Source: Sporomusa silvacetica DSM 10669
Lineage (GTDB): Bacteria > Bacillota > Negativicutes > Sporomusales > Sporomusaceae
DNA: 64,000 bases
Direction: 5' to 3'
NCBI RefSeq assembly: GCF_002257705.1
Contig: NZ_LSLK01000070.1
Location: 186,001 to 250,000 of the forward strand
The translations under genes were made by a program, and so were the position numbers. The notes beneath the pieces were generated by a model. The model saw only the letters and a program-made list of their open reading frames with translations. It was not told the origin of the DNA and searched no databases. This document shows, in pieces, positions 26,916 through 36,127 of this stretch (position 1 is its first letter; every line of letters starts with the position of its first letter).

Positions 26916-27365
26916 TTATAGATTGAATGCGACGCTTACTTTATACTTTTCAATGGCAGGCAGGCTAATAAGCGCCTCTACTCCAGGCAAACTGCCAATA
27001 GTAGCTAAGACCTGATCTTGTTCCAGTTGATTTGCTGTGAGGAGTGTAAACCAAAGGTTGTACTCTCCGTCCCGTTCATAATTATGCGTTACTCCAGCAT
27101 AGGCATTAACCGCCTGGGCAACTTCAGCCATCTGTTCTGGACATACTTTAGCAGCTGCCAGTGTACTGACATAGCCTAGATAAGTCGAGTCAAAAAAAGC
27201 ACCAAATCGTCTGATATAACCATGGTCTTTGAGCCAGGACAATCGTTCAATCACAGTGTTCTCATCGACTTCCAGCAACTTTGCCACTATAGCAAATGGA
27301 CGCGATTCAAGGGGCAGCCTTGTTTGAATAAGATTAAGTAATTCTTTGTCAAAATTGGTTAGCAT
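26916..27365 (-). CDS. ahbA: Siroheme decarboxylase alpha subunit (AhbA, AsnC/Lrp-like)
   Basis: A 149-residue partner of AhbB. It has the same HTH plus RAM plan, with IRRFGAFFDSTYLGYVSTLAA and GVTHNYERDGEYNLWFTLL, the region where AhbA proteins carry their heme-site His and Arg/Tyr residues. The start ATG 27365 has AGGAGG seven bases before. The pair points to heme synthesis from siroheme and therefore to cytochromes in this acetogen. The later enzymes AhbC/AhbD are not in the window. Confidence 0.85.
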   Translation of the reverse strand: MLTNFDKELLNLIQTRLPLESRPFAIVAKLLEVDENTVIERLSWLKDHGYIRRFGAFFDSTYLGYVSTLAAAKVCPEQMAEVAQAVNAYAGVTHNYERDGEYNLWFTLLTANQLEQDQVLATIGSLPGVEALISLPAIEKYKVSVAFNL

Positions 27366-27387
27366 GTACGCCTCCTGGCTTAAGAAA

Positions 27388-27415
27388 ACAAAAGGAACAG
27401 CCGGCTGACTGTTCC
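27388..27415 (-). terminator. Terminator after engB
   Basis: GGAACAG/CTGTTCC stem with inner AGCC/GGCT, followed on the minus strand by TTTTGTTTTC. It lies between the engB stop and ahbA. Confidence 0.7.
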
Positions 27416-27430
27416 CTCCGTATAATATTA

Positions 27431-28069
27431 TCATTTTAACAAAATATTCTTGATAACGTCAAGAAGTTCATTTCTACCTACACCACTTACTACTGAATAA
27501 GGCAGAACCCGCCCGTCAGGATTGAGATTCAACATATCAATGCCTTTATAAATCTCCTGACTGTGCTTCAGGATATGGCTTTTGGGAATTTTATCGGCCT
27601 TGGTAGCTACTACCTGAACAGTAAGCCCATGCTCTACTAACCACCGGTAAACATTGCAGTCACTTTCCATTGGTGGATGGCGAAGATCAATTAATTGGCA
27701 TACTAGTTTTAGCCGAGGTGATGTAAGCCAGTATTCCTCGATAAACTTTGACCAATTCGCACGCGCTGTCTGAGCTCTTTTTGCATAACCATAACCGGGT
27801 AAATCAACCAGCATAAATTCCAGCCTGGATTCATCAGGAAGTTTGCCGGTAAGGCAAAAGTAATTAATGGTCTGTGTTTTCCCAGGTGTACAGCTGGTAC
27901 GAGCTAACCCATTATAACGGCATAATGAATTAATCAATGAAGATTTACCGACATTAGATCGTCCAATGAAGGCAATTTCTGTTAACTCTCCCTCCGGATA
28001 TTGGCTGGAATTAACAGCAGTGGCAACATAACTGGCTTTGATAATATTAAAAGAAGCAGTGTCAGACAT
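27431..28069 (-). CDS. engB: Ribosome-assembly GTPase EngB/YsxC
   Basis: A 212-residue single-domain GTPase: G1 GRSNVGKSSLINSL near residue 31-44, G3 DLPGYGYA, G4 TKAD, and the KTQTINYF switch I segment. It acts in 50S subunit assembly. The ATG overlaps the last base of the lon stop codon (TAATG), the usual lon-engB arrangement in Firmicutes, so translation is coupled. Confidence 0.95.
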   Translation of the reverse strand: MSDTASFNIIKASYVATAVNSSQYPEGELTEIAFIGRSNVGKSSLINSLCRYNGLARTSCTPGKTQTINYFCLTGKLPDESRLEFMLVDLPGYGYAKRAQTARANWSKFIEEYWLTSPRLKLVCQLIDLRHPPMESDCNVYRWLVEHGLTVQVVATKADKIPKSHILKHSQEIYKGIDMLNLNPDGRVLPYSVVSGVGRNELLDVIKNILLK

Positions 28070-30387
28070 TACTCTGTCACCATGGCTGTTTTTAGCACTT
28101 CATCCATATGTTCGACTAACACAAAATCAAGACTACGTTTTACGTTTGCAGGCAATTCGTCCAAATCGCGTTTATTTTCTTTAGGTAACATCACTTGTTT
28201 AATTCCCGCCCGGTGAGCAGCAAGTATCTTCTCTTTAATACCGCCGACAGGCAATACCCGGCCACGTAGAGTTATTTCGCCTGTCATAGCGAGCCCGCTC
28301 TTAATAGCTTTACCTGTCAGAGCCGAAACAAGGGCGGTAGCCATAGTAATCCCTGCTGATGGGCCATCTTTGGGAATAGCGCCTTCCGGTAAATGAATAT
28401 GAATATCCAGATTTTCATGAAAATCTTCTTCGATACCCAAATCCTTAGCCCGTGAACGGATATAGCTAAAACCTGCCTGCGCTGATTCTTGCATTACGTC
28501 GCCCAATTGACCAGTTAGCAACAATTTCCCTTTCCCTTTCATCGTCGAAGTCTCAACAGGCAACACCTCACCGCCGACTTCGGTCCAAGCTAAACCGGTG
28601 GCAACCCCAATTTGACTGGTCGCTTCGGCTTGTGCATGACGATATTTGGGAGTTCCCAGAAAAGTATGCAGATTTTGCGCCGTAACTTTTATAACCGTCA
28701 CTTGGTCCTGGACTATTTTGCGAGCCGCTTTACGACATAGTTTGGCAATGTTGCGTTCTAGATTTCTCACCCCAGATTCCCGGGTATACTCACGAATGAT
28801 TTTGGGAATGGTTCCTTCAGAAAAAGCAATTCGATTGTCAGCCAAACCATGATCTGTTGTTTGCTTAGGAATTAAGTACCGTTTAGCAATTTCCGCTTTT
28901 TCTTCCTCAGTATAGCCAGCAATTGAGATAACTTCCATGCGATCCAATAGTGGTCGTGGAATATTATGCATTCCATTAGCAGTAACTACCCATAATACCC
29001 GTGATAAGTCATAAGGTAATTCGATATAATGATCACTAAACGTGTTATTTTGTTCAGGATCAAGTACTTCCAGCAAAGCAGCAGACGGATCACCGCGAAA
29101 ATCAGCGCTCATTTTATCAATCTCATCCATGAGGAAAACGGGGTTCTTCGAGCCCACAGTACGCATACCTTGAATAATACGTCCTGGTAATGCACCGACA
29201 TAAGTACGGCGATGACCTCTGATTTCAGCTTCGTCACGAACTCCACCTAAAGAAATACGGACAAATTTACGCTCCATAGCCCTGGCGATTGAGCGGGCTA
29301 ACGAGGTTTTCCCAACACCAGGCGGTCCAACAAGACAAAGAATAGGGCCTTTCATCTTGTCAGTAAGTTTTCGGATTGACAAATATTCTAAAATCCGCTC
29401 TTTAACTTTTTCCAAACCATAGTGATCTTCATTAAGAATCTCTTCAGCAACAGTGATATCCAAACGGTCATCTGTTTCGTTGTTCCACGGAAGTGCCAAC
29501 AACCAGTCCAGGTAGGTACGAATGACACCGCTTTCGGCCACCATCGGCGGCATTTTTTCCAGACGATCAATTTCCTTGTTGATTTTTTCTGCTACTTCTT
29601 TGGGGAGATTTTGCTCTTTAACCCGTTCCCGATATTCTTCCACTTCGGCTGTGCGTTCGTCTTTTTCACCCAGCTCTTTCTGAATTGCTTTTAGCTGCTC
29701 CCGCAAATAATACTCTTTTTGCGTTTTCTCCATTTGTTTGCGCACCCGAACATGAATTTTTTTCTCAAGTTCAAGGATTTCCATCTCACGTCCGAGAATT
29801 TCACACAACCGTTCAAGGCGTGCAGCAATTCCCACTGCCTCTAATAAGGTTTGCTTATCTTCAATTTTCAGTGATAAATGACTGGCAATAAGGTCTGTCA
29901 AGCGACCCGGTTCCTCAACTACCACTACTGATACCAGTGTCTCAGGCGGTATTTTTTTACTCAGTTTAACCCATTGTTCAAATTGATTAATTGCCGTACG
30001 GGTAAGTGCCTCAATCTCAGGCGTCTTGGCCTCACCCTCGACAAATTCACGAATTTGAACTTGGTAATAGGGGTCCAAGCTGATAAACTCCTCGATTTGG
30101 CCACGATATAGGCCTTCCACAAGTACCCGTATTGTGCCTCCCGGTAATTTCAATAGTTGCTTGATTTCAGCAACAGTGCCCACAGAAAAGATATCCTCGG
30201 GTTGAGGTGTATCATTTTGAGCATCCTTTTGTGTAGCCAACATAATCAGCCTGTCTTGCACCATAGCTTCTTCTAAAGCACTGATGGATTTTTCCCGGCC
30301 CACATCCAGATGAATAATCATATATGGAAAAACTAAAATGCCCCTCAGCGGTAAGAGTGGTATTGTACGCCTTTTTTCTTCCAACAT
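28069..30387 (-). CDS. lon: ATP-dependent protease La (Lon)
   Basis: A 772-residue LonA. An N-terminal substrate domain (from IPLLPLRGILVFPYM) and a coiled-coil middle are followed by an AAA+ domain with GPPGVGKTSLARS near residue 352 and FLMDEIDKM. The protease domain has the catalytic Ser in PKDGPSAGITMA near 675 and the Lys in GIKEKILAAHRAG near 718. It degrades damaged and regulatory proteins in the cytoplasm. The ATG at 30387 has GGAGG. It forms a unit with engB. Confidence 0.97.
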   Translation of the reverse strand: MLEEKRRTIPLLPLRGILVFPYMIIHLDVGREKSISALEEAMVQDRLIMLATQKDAQNDTPQPEDIFSVGTVAEIKQLLKLPGGTIRVLVEGLYRGQIEEFISLDPYYQVQIREFVEGEAKTPEIEALTRTAINQFEQWVKLSKKIPPETLVSVVVVEEPGRLTDLIASHLSLKIEDKQTLLEAVGIAARLERLCEILGREMEILELEKKIHVRVRKQMEKTQKEYYLREQLKAIQKELGEKDERTAEVEEYRERVKEQNLPKEVAEKINKEIDRLEKMPPMVAESGVIRTYLDWLLALPWNNETDDRLDITVAEEILNEDHYGLEKVKERILEYLSIRKLTDKMKGPILCLVGPPGVGKTSLARSIARAMERKFVRISLGGVRDEAEIRGHRRTYVGALPGRIIQGMRTVGSKNPVFLMDEIDKMSADFRGDPSAALLEVLDPEQNNTFSDHYIELPYDLSRVLWVVTANGMHNIPRPLLDRMEVISIAGYTEEEKAEIAKRYLIPKQTTDHGLADNRIAFSEGTIPKIIREYTRESGVRNLERNIAKLCRKAARKIVQDQVTVIKVTAQNLHTFLGTPKYRHAQAEATSQIGVATGLAWTEVGGEVLPVETSTMKGKGKLLLTGQLGDVMQESAQAGFSYIRSRAKDLGIEEDFHENLDIHIHLPEGAIPKDGPSAGITMATALVSALTGKAIKSGLAMTGEITLRGRVLPVGGIKEKILAAHRAGIKQVMLPKENKRDLDELPANVKRSLDFVLVEHMDEVLKTAMVTE

Positions 30388-30504
30388 TGCTTCCTCCCTT
30401 CGGTAACCCTGCAGTTATTTAAGTCGATTAACAGTAGTTTCAACACCGTTATATAAAATATTCTAAGTGCCTGCTAAAAAATCCTTTTATTCCCCAATAA
30501 TAAC

Positions 30505-30526
30505 AGCCGGGTTTAATAACCCGGCT
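30505..30526 (-). terminator. Terminator after lonB
   Basis: A perfect 9-bp GC-rich stem (30505-30513 with 30518-30526) and a 4-base loop, 5 bp after the lonB stop, followed by GTTATTATT on the minus strand. Confidence 0.65.
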
Positions 30527-30531
30527 AATAG

Positions 30532-32226
30532 TTACACCTTCTCAGCGCCAGCAGCTGCCAAAACCTTGGGCATAACTGGCAGTACATCCAGCCTTACAGG
30601 TTCACCGGTTTTTACCATAGCGTATCTCAATACTTCTTGTAGTGTTTCAACAGGAACGACTTCGACATCCATATTCTTATACAAATCCTGCCAATTTTCA
30701 CTGGGAATGATAATACGCTTGGCCCCCGCTTGTTTAGCTGCAACTACCTTTGCACTTACTCCACCAACCGGCTTTACCAACCCTCGAATAGAAATTTCAC
30801 CTGTCATGGCAACCGTATTATCTATAGGTATATTGGTTACAGCCGAATAAATGGCCGTAGCAACCGTCACACCAGCCGACGGTCCATCGACAGGAATACC
30901 GCCCGGAAAATTAACATGTATGTCATAGTTATGATACTCAATACCACACTCTTTAGCTAATACTGTAAGTACATTATCCAGCGACCCTTTCGCCATACTT
31001 TTACGCCGCATGGTGCGTCCAGGCGAGCCAAATTCCTCTTCATCAACAATACCAGTAACAGTAAGTTTTCCTGTACCGTAATTATTGGGAACCGCTGTTA
31101 CCTCCAGCTCCATAAGCATACCGATATTGGCACCATAGACCGCCAAACCATTAGCTACACCAACCTGGGGGATAACCGGAATTTTTTTCTCCGGCCGTGG
31201 ACTATATTGGCCAAAGTTAATAATCCATTCGACATCAGCTTGTGTAATGGTTCGTTTCGGGTTGCCTGTACTTTGGACAATCCCAACTGCTATTTGTATG
31301 ATATTAACGGCCTCTCGTCCATTAGTTGCATACCGCTTAATTACCCCTAAGGCACCGTCATCAAGACTATAATTAACCTTTTTAGCCGCCGTTAAAGCCA
31401 CTGTAGCAATTTCATCAGGCAAAAGCGGTCGAAAAAAAATCTCAACACAGCGCGAACGTATAGCTGGTGGAATATCCTGTGGCGTCCGGGTAGTAGCACC
31501 AATAAGCCGAAAGTCTGCTGGCAGACCATTTTGAAATATGTCATGAATATGCTGGGGAATGTTGGTATCTTCGCTGTTATAATAGGAGCTGTCAAGAAAT
31601 ACCTTCCTGTCTTCCAACACCTTTAATAGTTTATTCATCTGGATATGATGAAGTTCTCCAATTTCATCAATAAATAGCACTCCACCATGTGCTTTTGTTA
31701 CTGCCCCTGCTTTTGGCTGCGGAATACCTGCCATCCCCATTTGACCTGCCCCTTGGTAGATAGGATCATGTACTGTACCAATGAGAGGATCGGCAATACC
31801 CCGCTCATCAAAGCGGGCTGTTGTTGCATCAAGTTCAATGAATTTTGCCTCACTCTGAAAAGGAGAATAGCCATTTTGTCTGGCCTCATTGAGTATTAAG
31901 CGAGCTGCCGCTGTTTTACCTACTCCAGGTGGTCCGTAGATGAGCACATGTTGCGGATTACCACCACACAGAGCTGCACGAAGTGCTTTTAACCCTTCCT
32001 CTTGACCGACTATTTCCGAAAAGTCAGTGGGGCGGGTTCTTTCAGCCAATGGCTCGGTTAAGGATATTTCCCGCATTTTTTGCAGTTTATCCATTTCTTT
32101 TCTGGACTCGCGCTCTACCGCCATCTTATTACCCTGTTGTGATTTTAGCAGGTTCCAGAAATAGAGTCCAATGACCACGGCAAAAAACAACTGAATCACA
32201 CTGATAATGTTGACAGCATAATCCAA
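30532..32226 (-). CDS. lonB: ATP-dependent protease LonB (membrane-anchored)
   Basis: A 564-residue protein. An N-terminal hydrophobic helix (IISVIQLFFAVVIGLYFW) anchors it. An AAA+ domain carries GPPGVGKTAAARL near residue 100 and VLFIDEIGEL, and the C-terminal Lon protease domain carries the catalytic Ser in VDGPSAGVTVA and the Lys in GGVSAKVVAA. Bacillus LonB is the nearest known type. The start is taken as TTG 32226, with AAGGAGG 11 bases before it; the frame extends nine codons further, but that stretch contains the ribosome site. It lies between clpX and lon. Confidence 0.92.
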   Translation of the reverse strand: MDYAVNIISVIQLFFAVVIGLYFWNLLKSQQGNKMAVERESRKEMDKLQKMREISLTEPLAERTRPTDFSEIVGQEEGLKALRAALCGGNPQHVLIYGPPGVGKTAAARLILNEARQNGYSPFQSEAKFIELDATTARFDERGIADPLIGTVHDPIYQGAGQMGMAGIPQPKAGAVTKAHGGVLFIDEIGELHHIQMNKLLKVLEDRKVFLDSSYYNSEDTNIPQHIHDIFQNGLPADFRLIGATTRTPQDIPPAIRSRCVEIFFRPLLPDEIATVALTAAKKVNYSLDDGALGVIKRYATNGREAVNIIQIAVGIVQSTGNPKRTITQADVEWIINFGQYSPRPEKKIPVIPQVGVANGLAVYGANIGMLMELEVTAVPNNYGTGKLTVTGIVDEEEFGSPGRTMRRKSMAKGSLDNVLTVLAKECGIEYHNYDIHVNFPGGIPVDGPSAGVTVATAIYSAVTNIPIDNTVAMTGEISIRGLVKPVGGVSAKVVAAKQAGAKRIIIPSENWQDLYKNMDVEVVPVETLQEVLRYAMVKTGEPVRLDVLPVMPKVLAAAGAEKV

Positions 32227-32340
32227 GATTCCACGAACCTCCTTCCCGGGCAATCTTATAAATGCTTTTGCTTTGTTATGAGTCTAGTATTGGCAATGAC
32301 CACTATTTTATCCTGGCAAAACTCGGCAAGTTAGTTATAT

Positions 32341-32366
32341 AAAAAAAAGAAGCCTTACGGCTTCTT
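32341..32366 (-). terminator. Terminator after clpX
   Basis: AAGAAGCC/GGCTTCTT stem with TTAC-type loop directly after the clpX stop, followed on the minus strand by eight Ts. A textbook rho-independent terminator. Confidence 0.85.
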
Positions 32367-33629
32367 TTAAGCAGATTCTTCTTTTTTCTTGTTTTTGCGC
32401 TCAACAGCCACCAGCACTGGTTCTTCTTTGTTACTAATAACTTCTTTAGTAACAATGCATTTGGCAATATCAGTACGGGATGGGATATCATACATGACAT
32501 TACGCATTATGGTCTCAATGATTGCTCTAAGACCTCTAGCACCAGTATTGCGTTTTAAAGCTTCAGCAGCAATTTCCTTTAATGCTTCGTCTTTAAATTC
32601 AAGCTGCACATTATCGATTTCCAAGAACTTCTGATATTGCTTAACAAGTGCATTCTTGGGTTCGATTAGAATGCGTACAAGTGCATCTTCGTCAAGAGCA
32701 TCAAGCGTAACAATTACAGGAAGTCTTCCGACAAATTCGGGAATAAGACCAAATTTGAGGAGATCTTCCGGTAAAATACTGCGAAGCATTTCACCCACCT
32801 GTTTTTTCTCTTTGCTACGGACTTCAGCACCAAAGCCCATCGATTTTTTCCCTGTTCTGGCACCGATAATTTTATCGACGCCGTCAAAGGCACCGCCGCA
32901 GATAAAGAGAATGTTGGTGGTATCAATCTGAATAAACTCCTGATGTGGATGCTTACGACCGCCTTGTGGCGGTACGCTGGCAACCGTACCCTCTAGAATT
33001 TTAAGAAGAGCCTGCTGCACACCTTCACCAGAAACATCACGAGTAATTGATGGATTTTCCGACTTGCGCGCAATTTTATCAATTTCATCAATATAGACAA
33101 TACCCTTTTCGGCTTTTTCCACGTCATAATCAGCAGCCTGAATAAGCTTTAGAAGAATATTTTCTACATCCTCACCTACATATCCGGCTTCAGTTAATGA
33201 AGTAGCATCTGCCACAGCAAAGGGAACATTGAGAATTTTAGCTAACGTTTGCGCCAACAGCGTTTTTCCGCTGCCAGTCGGTCCAAGCATGATGATGTTA
33301 GACTTTTGTAGCTCAACATCATCCATTTTTGCACCAAGATTGATCCGCTTATAGTGATTGTACACAGCCACTGCCAGGGATTTTTTAGCTTCCTCCTGGC
33401 CAATGACGTACTGGTCAAGAATATCCTTTATTTCTTTGGGCTTGGGAACATCTCTGAGTTCGACATCTATATCCTCACTCAGTTCCTCTTCAATGATTTC
33501 ATTGCACAATTCTATGCATTCATCACATATATATACTCCCGGACCCGCAACAAGTTTTTTAACTTGCTCTTGCAGTTTACCGCAAAAAGAACACTTCAGT
33601 TGACCCCTGTCATCACCGAACTTCAACAT
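32367..33629 (-). CDS. clpX: ClpXP protease ATPase subunit ClpX
   Basis: A 420-residue protein of normal family length. The N-terminal zinc-binding domain (CSFCG near residue 11-15, CDECIELC near 34-41) is followed by an AAA+ domain with GPTGSGKTLLAQTLA near residue 117, the IDEIDKIARK Walker B and the IGF-like loop in RTGKKSMGFGAE. It unfolds substrates for ClpP, encoded 12 bp upstream. It ends in the tig-clpP-clpX operon terminator. Confidence 0.97.
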   Translation of the reverse strand: MLKFGDDRGQLKCSFCGKLQEQVKKLVAGPGVYICDECIELCNEIIEEELSEDIDVELRDVPKPKEIKDILDQYVIGQEEAKKSLAVAVYNHYKRINLGAKMDDVELQKSNIIMLGPTGSGKTLLAQTLAKILNVPFAVADATSLTEAGYVGEDVENILLKLIQAADYDVEKAEKGIVYIDEIDKIARKSENPSITRDVSGEGVQQALLKILEGTVASVPPQGGRKHPHQEFIQIDTTNILFICGGAFDGVDKIIGARTGKKSMGFGAEVRSKEKKQVGEMLRSILPEDLLKFGLIPEFVGRLPVIVTLDALDEDALVRILIEPKNALVKQYQKFLEIDNVQLEFKDEALKEIAAEALKRNTGARGLRAIIETIMRNVMYDIPSRTDIAKCIVTKEVISNKEEPVLVAVERKNKKKEESA

Positions 33630-33641
33630 ATTACCACCTCT

Positions 33642-34247
33642 CTACTTGGGAGTCTCCTTGTGTCTGTCACCCCGTACTACGACAGCATCAATAAGGCCAT
33701 ATTCTTTGGCTTGCTCGCTGGACATAAAGAAGTCCCTTTCGGTATCATTTTGGATTTTTTCCATCGGTTGGCCAGTATGGTGGACGAGAATCCCGTTTAA
33801 ATGTTCCCGCATACGGATAATCTCCCGTGCGTGAATTTCAATATCGGTAGCTTGCCCTTGGGTACCACCAAGCGGTTGATGAATCATAATCCTAGAATTC
33901 GGAAGTGCATAGCGTTTGCCTTTGGCCCCAGCAGTAAGCAGCAGTGCACCGGCACTAGCTGCCTGCCCCATGCAGGTAGTAGTTACATCAGGCTTGACAT
34001 ATTGCATAGTATCATACATTGCCATAGCAGCCGTTACTACGCCTCCAGGGCTATTAATGTATACGTGGATATCCTTGTCAGGGTCTTCAGACTCCAAAAA
34101 CAACAACTGCGCAATAAACAAATTTGCTACATTATCGTCAATAGGGCCACCAATAAATACAATACGGTCTTTTAGCAGTCGTGAGTAGATATCATACGCC
34201 CGCTCACCACGGTTAGACTGCTCTACAACAATTGGTACATAGGGCAT
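33642..34247 (-). CDS. clpP: ATP-dependent Clp protease proteolytic subunit ClpP
   Basis: A 201-residue serine protease subunit. The catalytic Ser is in GQAASAGALLL near residue 97, the His in MIHQPLGG near 122, and an Asp near 171 lies in the ERDFFMS segment. It forms the tetradecameric chamber used by ClpX. The start MPYVPIVVEQ has GAGGTGA before it. Middle gene of the tig-clpP-clpX operon. Confidence 0.97.
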   Translation of the reverse strand: MPYVPIVVEQSNRGERAYDIYSRLLKDRIVFIGGPIDDNVANLFIAQLLFLESEDPDKDIHVYINSPGGVVTAAMAMYDTMQYVKPDVTTTCMGQAASAGALLLTAGAKGKRYALPNSRIMIHQPLGGTQGQATDIEIHAREIIRMREHLNGILVHHTGQPMEKIQNDTERDFFMSSEQAKEYGLIDAVVVRGDRHKETPK

Positions 34248-34271
34248 TACAAATCACCTCAAACCTAAAAT

Positions 34272-35561
34272 TTATTTTTTTGCAACATTATCGATTATAA
34301 ACTCAACAGCTTTTTTACGAAGAACAGACTCCTGGAGAGCTTGGAATCGGTTAGTCTCACGAATTACCTTGGCAATTTCTTCGGCTGTGGTCTGATAATT
34401 CGCTGCCATGGTCTCAATTTCCTGCTGCATTTCCTCAGGCGTAGCAGTAAATTCTTCAGCCTTTACAATAGTTTCTAAAACCAGATCGGTTTTAACATTG
34501 TATTCCGCTGAATTGCGGTAGTTAGTACGCAGAGCTGCCATATCCATTTTAGTATATTCAAGATACTTATCAAGTTTCATACCACGCTGCTGCAAATTGA
34601 TGTCAAAATCCTGAATCATATTGTCAATTTGGTTTTCAATCATAACGTCCGGAACATCAACTTGAGCGTTGTCAACTGCTGCTTTGATAGCTGCAGTACG
34701 GAAATCGTGTTCGGCTTTGGCACTAGCAGCCTGTTCTAACTTATTCTTAATATCGGTTTTTAATTCCGCCAGAGTATCAAACTCACTGGTTTCTTTGGCA
34801 AAATCATCATCAAGATCCGGAATTTCCTTACGCTTAACATCATTAATCTTAACATTAAATATAGCTGCTTTACCAGCCAATTCAGCAACAAAATACTCTG
34901 CAGGGAAAGAAACGGTTACTTCCTTCTCCTCACCGGACTTAGCCCCTATCAATTGGTCTTCGAAACCAGGGATAAAGCTGCCTGAACCAATTTCCAGCGG
35001 ATAGCTCTTACCTTCGCCGCCTTCGAAAGCAACACCATCGACAAAGCCTTTAAAGTCAATAATAGCTAAATCGCCTTGCTTAAGTTCAGCATCTTCAACC
35101 ACTACCATTTTGGCATTGCGGTTACGATTTTTTTCAAGCTCGGAATCTACCTCTGCGTCAGTGATTTCAGCAATAGTCTTTTCTATAGCAAGTTCTTTAT
35201 ATTGTCCTAAAGTAACTTCAGGCATTTTTACGACAGTAGCTTTAAATACTAACGGTTGATCTTCTGCCAATGTTACAACTTCGATCTCAGGACGGCCAAC
35301 TGGATCAATGTTCTGCTCTTTAAGCGCTTTGGCAAAAGCCTCAGGAGCCAGTATTTCAAATGCCTCATCAAGCAGTGTTTCTTTACCAATGCGCGCTTCT
35401 ACGACTTTACGAGGGGCCTTACCTTTACGAAATCCAGGGATGTTGACTTGATTAGCCAGCTTGCGGTAAGCCTTTTCCAGCGCCTTGGCTACCTCAGTTT
35501 GGGGTATTTCTAAATTGAGCATCGTTTTATGATTGTCTATTCTTTCCGCTGTTACCTTCAT
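34272..35561 (-). CDS. tig: Trigger factor (ribosome-associated chaperone and PPIase)
   Basis: 429 residues. The N-terminal ribosome-binding domain has the GFRKGKAPRKVV signature near residue 43-54. An FKBP-type PPIase domain follows (GDLAIIDFKGFVDG near 165, then FIPGFEDQLIGAKSGEE), and the C-terminal arms are helical. It folds nascent chains. First gene of the operon, with AAGGAGG before the ATG and a promoter 165 bp upstream. Confidence 0.97.
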   Translation of the reverse strand: MKVTAERIDNHKTMLNLEIPQTEVAKALEKAYRKLANQVNIPGFRKGKAPRKVVEARIGKETLLDEAFEILAPEAFAKALKEQNIDPVGRPEIEVVTLAEDQPLVFKATVVKMPEVTLGQYKELAIEKTIAEITDAEVDSELEKNRNRNAKMVVVEDAELKQGDLAIIDFKGFVDGVAFEGGEGKSYPLEIGSGSFIPGFEDQLIGAKSGEEKEVTVSFPAEYFVAELAGKAAIFNVKINDVKRKEIPDLDDDFAKETSEFDTLAELKTDIKNKLEQAASAKAEHDFRTAAIKAAVDNAQVDVPDVMIENQIDNMIQDFDINLQQRGMKLDKYLEYTKMDMAALRTNYRNSAEYNVKTDLVLETIVKAEEFTATPEEMQQEIETMAANYQTTAEEIAKVIRETNRFQALQESVLRKKAVEFIIDNVAKK

Positions 35562-35725
35562 TTATGTATTTCCTCCTTATGAAATTAACTGCTGACACAG
35601 CTTATAACTGTCAACATAGTCCCTAGCAATAGTATTCCCATTATTGACATATATTTCATGGGCGTTCTGGTTTAACCATTATTTTTTGGCCAGTATCCAC
35701 AAATTGCAGCAATGTCATGCATAAT

Positions 35726-35754
35726 ATCATACCACACTTAAAAACCAAAGACAA
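35726..35754 (-). promoter_or_regulatory. Probable sigma-70 promoter of tig-clpP-clpX
   Basis: On the minus strand TTGTCT (35749-35754) and TATGAT (35726-35731) are 17 bases apart. They precede a leader of about 160 bases to the tig ATG. No CIRCE-type inverted repeat was seen nearby. Confidence 0.5.
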
Positions 35755-35763
35755 GATATGAGC

Positions 35764-35790
35764 AAAAAACCCAGCAGAATATGCTGGGTT
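35764..35790 (-). terminator. Terminator of the tRNA-Gly transcript
   Basis: A perfect 9-bp stem (35768-35776 with 35782-35790) followed on the minus strand by TTTTTT, starting about 10 bases after the tRNA CCA end. Confidence 0.8.
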
Positions 35791-35800
35791 ATGTGTGATA

Positions 35801-35875
35801 TGGAGCGGAAAACGAGATTCGAACTCGCGACCCTCGCCTTGGCAAGGCGATGCTCTACCGCTGAGCTACTTCCGC
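35801..35875 (-). tRNA. tRNA-Gly (anticodon GCC)
   Basis: A 75-nt cloverleaf read on the minus strand. The acceptor GCGGAAG pairs with TTTCCGC-type bases, the D-arm is AGCTCAGCGGTAGAGC, the anticodon arm CGCCTTGCCAAGGCG has GCC in the loop, the T-arm holds GTTCGAATC, and the CCA end is encoded. Confidence 0.95.
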
Positions 35876-35960
35876 GTATGTCTTAACAACGAGTTTGATT
35901 ATATACCATAACCCGATTATTTGTCAACCTTATTTTTTTGTTTTAGCACACGAGTCACTC

Positions 35961-36004
35961 TATAGGCGGCGATAGTTTAGGTGGAGTAGATTCTCCACCT
36001 GAAC
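35961..36004. repeat. 44-bp palindromic repeat, copy A (inverted relative to copy B at 39001)
   Basis: The reverse complement of this segment matches 39001-39044 at 38 of 44 positions. Its core, aggtggag ... ctccacct, is itself an inverted repeat. It lies in the tig-rSAM intergenic region. The rest of 35880-36127 holds no gene that I can support. The pair looks like a dispersed REP-like sequence rather than a terminator. Confidence 0.75.
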
Positions 36005-36127
36005 TATTCTTTCAACTTTGCTCAAACATTAGTTCACCTTCACTTTTGGAAACTAACACTTACTTAGTGGCTTGCATATTATGTATAAAACATAAAAAAA
36101 ACCTTTCTCCCAAAGGAGGCTGTTCAG

